Below, in pieces: positions 63,140 through 64,000 of a stretch of 64,000 nucleotides of DNA (positions within the stretch are counted from its first letter, which is position 1; each line of letters begins with the position of its first letter). Below the pieces are notes generated by a model that saw only the letters and a program-made list of their open reading frames with translations, made no database searches and was not told the origin of the DNA. The position numbers were made by a program, and so were the translations under genes. Source of the DNA: Denitromonas ohlonensis (GTDB lineage Bacteria > Pseudomonadota > Gammaproteobacteria > Burkholderiales > Rhodocyclaceae); assembly GCF_007625205.1 (NCBI RefSeq), contig NZ_VMNI01000016.1, positions 1 to 64,000 of the forward strand, read 5' to 3'.

Positions 63140-63273
63140 GTTTGTGACCCGAAAGCAGGCGCCGATTCTAGCATGCAGCGGTCTCTTGCCTTGCCGGGCT
63201 GAGCACGCTGCATCGCATCGTTGGCCGACATTAGGCACAATGGCGACCTTGCTGATTCGAGGCCAATTGCCCG

Positions 63274-64000
63274 ATGCGATATGAAACGCTCATCGGTTTG
63301 CGCTATACCCGCTCGCGAAAGCGGGCGCAGGGGCGCAACCAGTTTATTTCCTTCATTTCCCTGGTGTCGATGCTGGGCATTGCACTGGGCGTGGCCGCGC
63401 TGATTGTGGTGCTGTCGGTCATGAACGGCTTTCAGGAAGAGCTGCGTACCCGGATTCTCGGGGTGGCCTCGCACGCGCAGGTGACCGGCGCAGCGGGTGA
63501 CATGGAGGCCTGGCAGCAGGCGGCGCAGACCGCGGCGGAGCATCCCAATGTTCAAGGGACCGCACCGTTTGTGCAGGCGCAGGGCATGCTGTCGTTTGAC
63601 CAGAATGTGCGCGGCGTGATGGTACGCGGTATTTTGCCGGCCGAAGAGGACCGCGTGGCCGATTTCAGCAAGACCATGCGCGTGGGGACGCTCGACGGGC
63701 TGCAGGCCGGCGGCTTCGGGATCGTGCTTGGCGTCGATCTGGCGCGGGCGCTGGGCGCACGTACCGGCGACAAGGTGACGCTGATCGCGCCGCAAGGCCT
63801 GGTCACGCCCGCCGCGGTTTTGCCGCGACTCAAGCAATTCACCGTGGTGGGCATTTTTGAAGCCGGCATGTACGAGTTTGATGCCGGTCTGGCGCTGATT
63901 CATCTGAACGATGCGCAAGTGCTGTATCGCATGGGCGACCGGGTCAGTGGCGTACGCCTGAAGCTCGACGACTTGTTTGCCGCGCCGCGCGTGATCCGCG
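63274..64000 (+). CDS. LolC/LolE lipoprotein-releasing ABC transporter permease, 5' part
   Basis: The first 242 codons of a permease that extracts lipoproteins from the inner membrane for LolA. The start MRYETLIGLRYTRS is characteristic of LolC/E. A first helix follows at about 25-50 (FISFISLVSMLGIALGVAAL, then VVLSVMNGFQEELR), and then the periplasmic MacB-like domain (VRGILPAEE and FGIVLGVDLARALG). The reading frame runs off the right edge, so the remaining three helices are outside. It is divergent from the COG4255-like gene. Confidence 0.93.
   Translation, partial: MRYETLIGLRYTRSRKRAQGRNQFISFISLVSMLGIALGVAALIVVLSVMNGFQEELRTRILGVASHAQVTGAAGDMEAWQQAAQTAAEHPNVQGTAPFVQAQGMLSFDQNVRGVMVRGILPAEEDRVADFSKTMRVGTLDGLQAGGFGIVLGVDLARALGARTGDKVTLIAPQGLVTPAAVLPRLKQFTVVGIFEAGMYEFDAGLALIHLNDAQVLYRMGDRVSGVRLKLDDLFAAPRVIR

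Overview
The window is about 64 kb of GC-rich chromosome, packed with ATGA-type gene overlaps. It most likely comes from a Rhodocyclales-type betaproteobacterium (Azoarcus, Thauera or Zoogloea relatives). That assignment is inferred from gene content: a DUF4936 protein, DUF6116, the mltG-tmk-holB-pilZ-tatD order, recJ beside a COG4255-like gene and lolC, TRAP transport, and BKACE and acyl-CoA genes. I see no rRNA, tRNA, CRISPR array, complete insertion sequence or replication origin.

Layout. (1) 1-3.9 kb is an accessory patch: a small XRE regulator, umuD-umuC, a SRAP (YedK/HMCES-type) gene, and a dead DUF3820 gene. (2) 4.0-20.4 kb is a 13-gene minus-strand run. It is read from a Rieske ferredoxin through a UspA-hemerythrin fusion, quinone reductase, TauD-family dioxygenase, beta-keto acid cleavage enzyme (BKACE), MFS carrier, alpha/beta hydrolase, DsbA-like protein, acetoacetyl-CoA synthetase, acyl-CoA synthetase, a hydroxyacyl-CoA dehydrogenase/enoyl-CoA hydratase fusion and a thiolase, to an acyl-CoA dehydrogenase. 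(3) 20.7-30.4 kb, divergent from it, holds a MalT/AlkS-like LuxR regulator, then a DUF1302 outer-membrane protein, a DUF1329 protein, a YCF48-like beta-propeller and an RND/MMPL exporter; a YeiH-type permease follows. Regions 2 and 3 together read as a dedicated system for moving and burning an unknown, probably hydrophobic, carboxylic acid. BKACE would release acetoacetate plus an acyl-CoA. Acetoacetyl-CoA synthetase and thiolase would turn the acetoacetate into two acetyl-CoA, one of which pays back the BKACE co-substrate.

(4) 31.4-32.7 kb is a junk patch: an IS3 OrfA stub, a dispersed repeat and a broken AEC permease gene. (5) 32.7-47.8 kb is a second catabolic island. It holds phosphoenolpyruvate carboxylase, glycerate 2-kinase, D-2-hydroxyacid (hydroxypyruvate) dehydrogenase, a full-length transketolase, a 3-hydroxyisobutyrate-dehydrogenase-family enzyme, a DctPQM TRAP transporter, an SDR and a split transketolase, with a divergent LysR regulator. 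Its chemistry centres on hydroxypyruvate, glycerate and two-carbon ketol transfer, so a sugar acid or similar polyhydroxy acid is the likely substrate. Diverged direct copies of an approximately 87-bp sequence lie on both sides of it (31.88 and 48.08 kb).

(6) 48.2-64 kb is mostly housekeeping: two small proteins, a multi-PAS histidine kinase, tadA, a signal-less L,D-transpeptidase, a GNAT, the ygfZ-DUF4936-NRDE operon, mltG-tmk-holB-pilZ-tatD-ankyrin, a ModE-like regulator, recJ, a COG4255-like protein, and the 5' part of lolC/E running off the right edge.

Functions are assigned from motifs read by eye in the translations. Substrates of both catabolic islands are inference.
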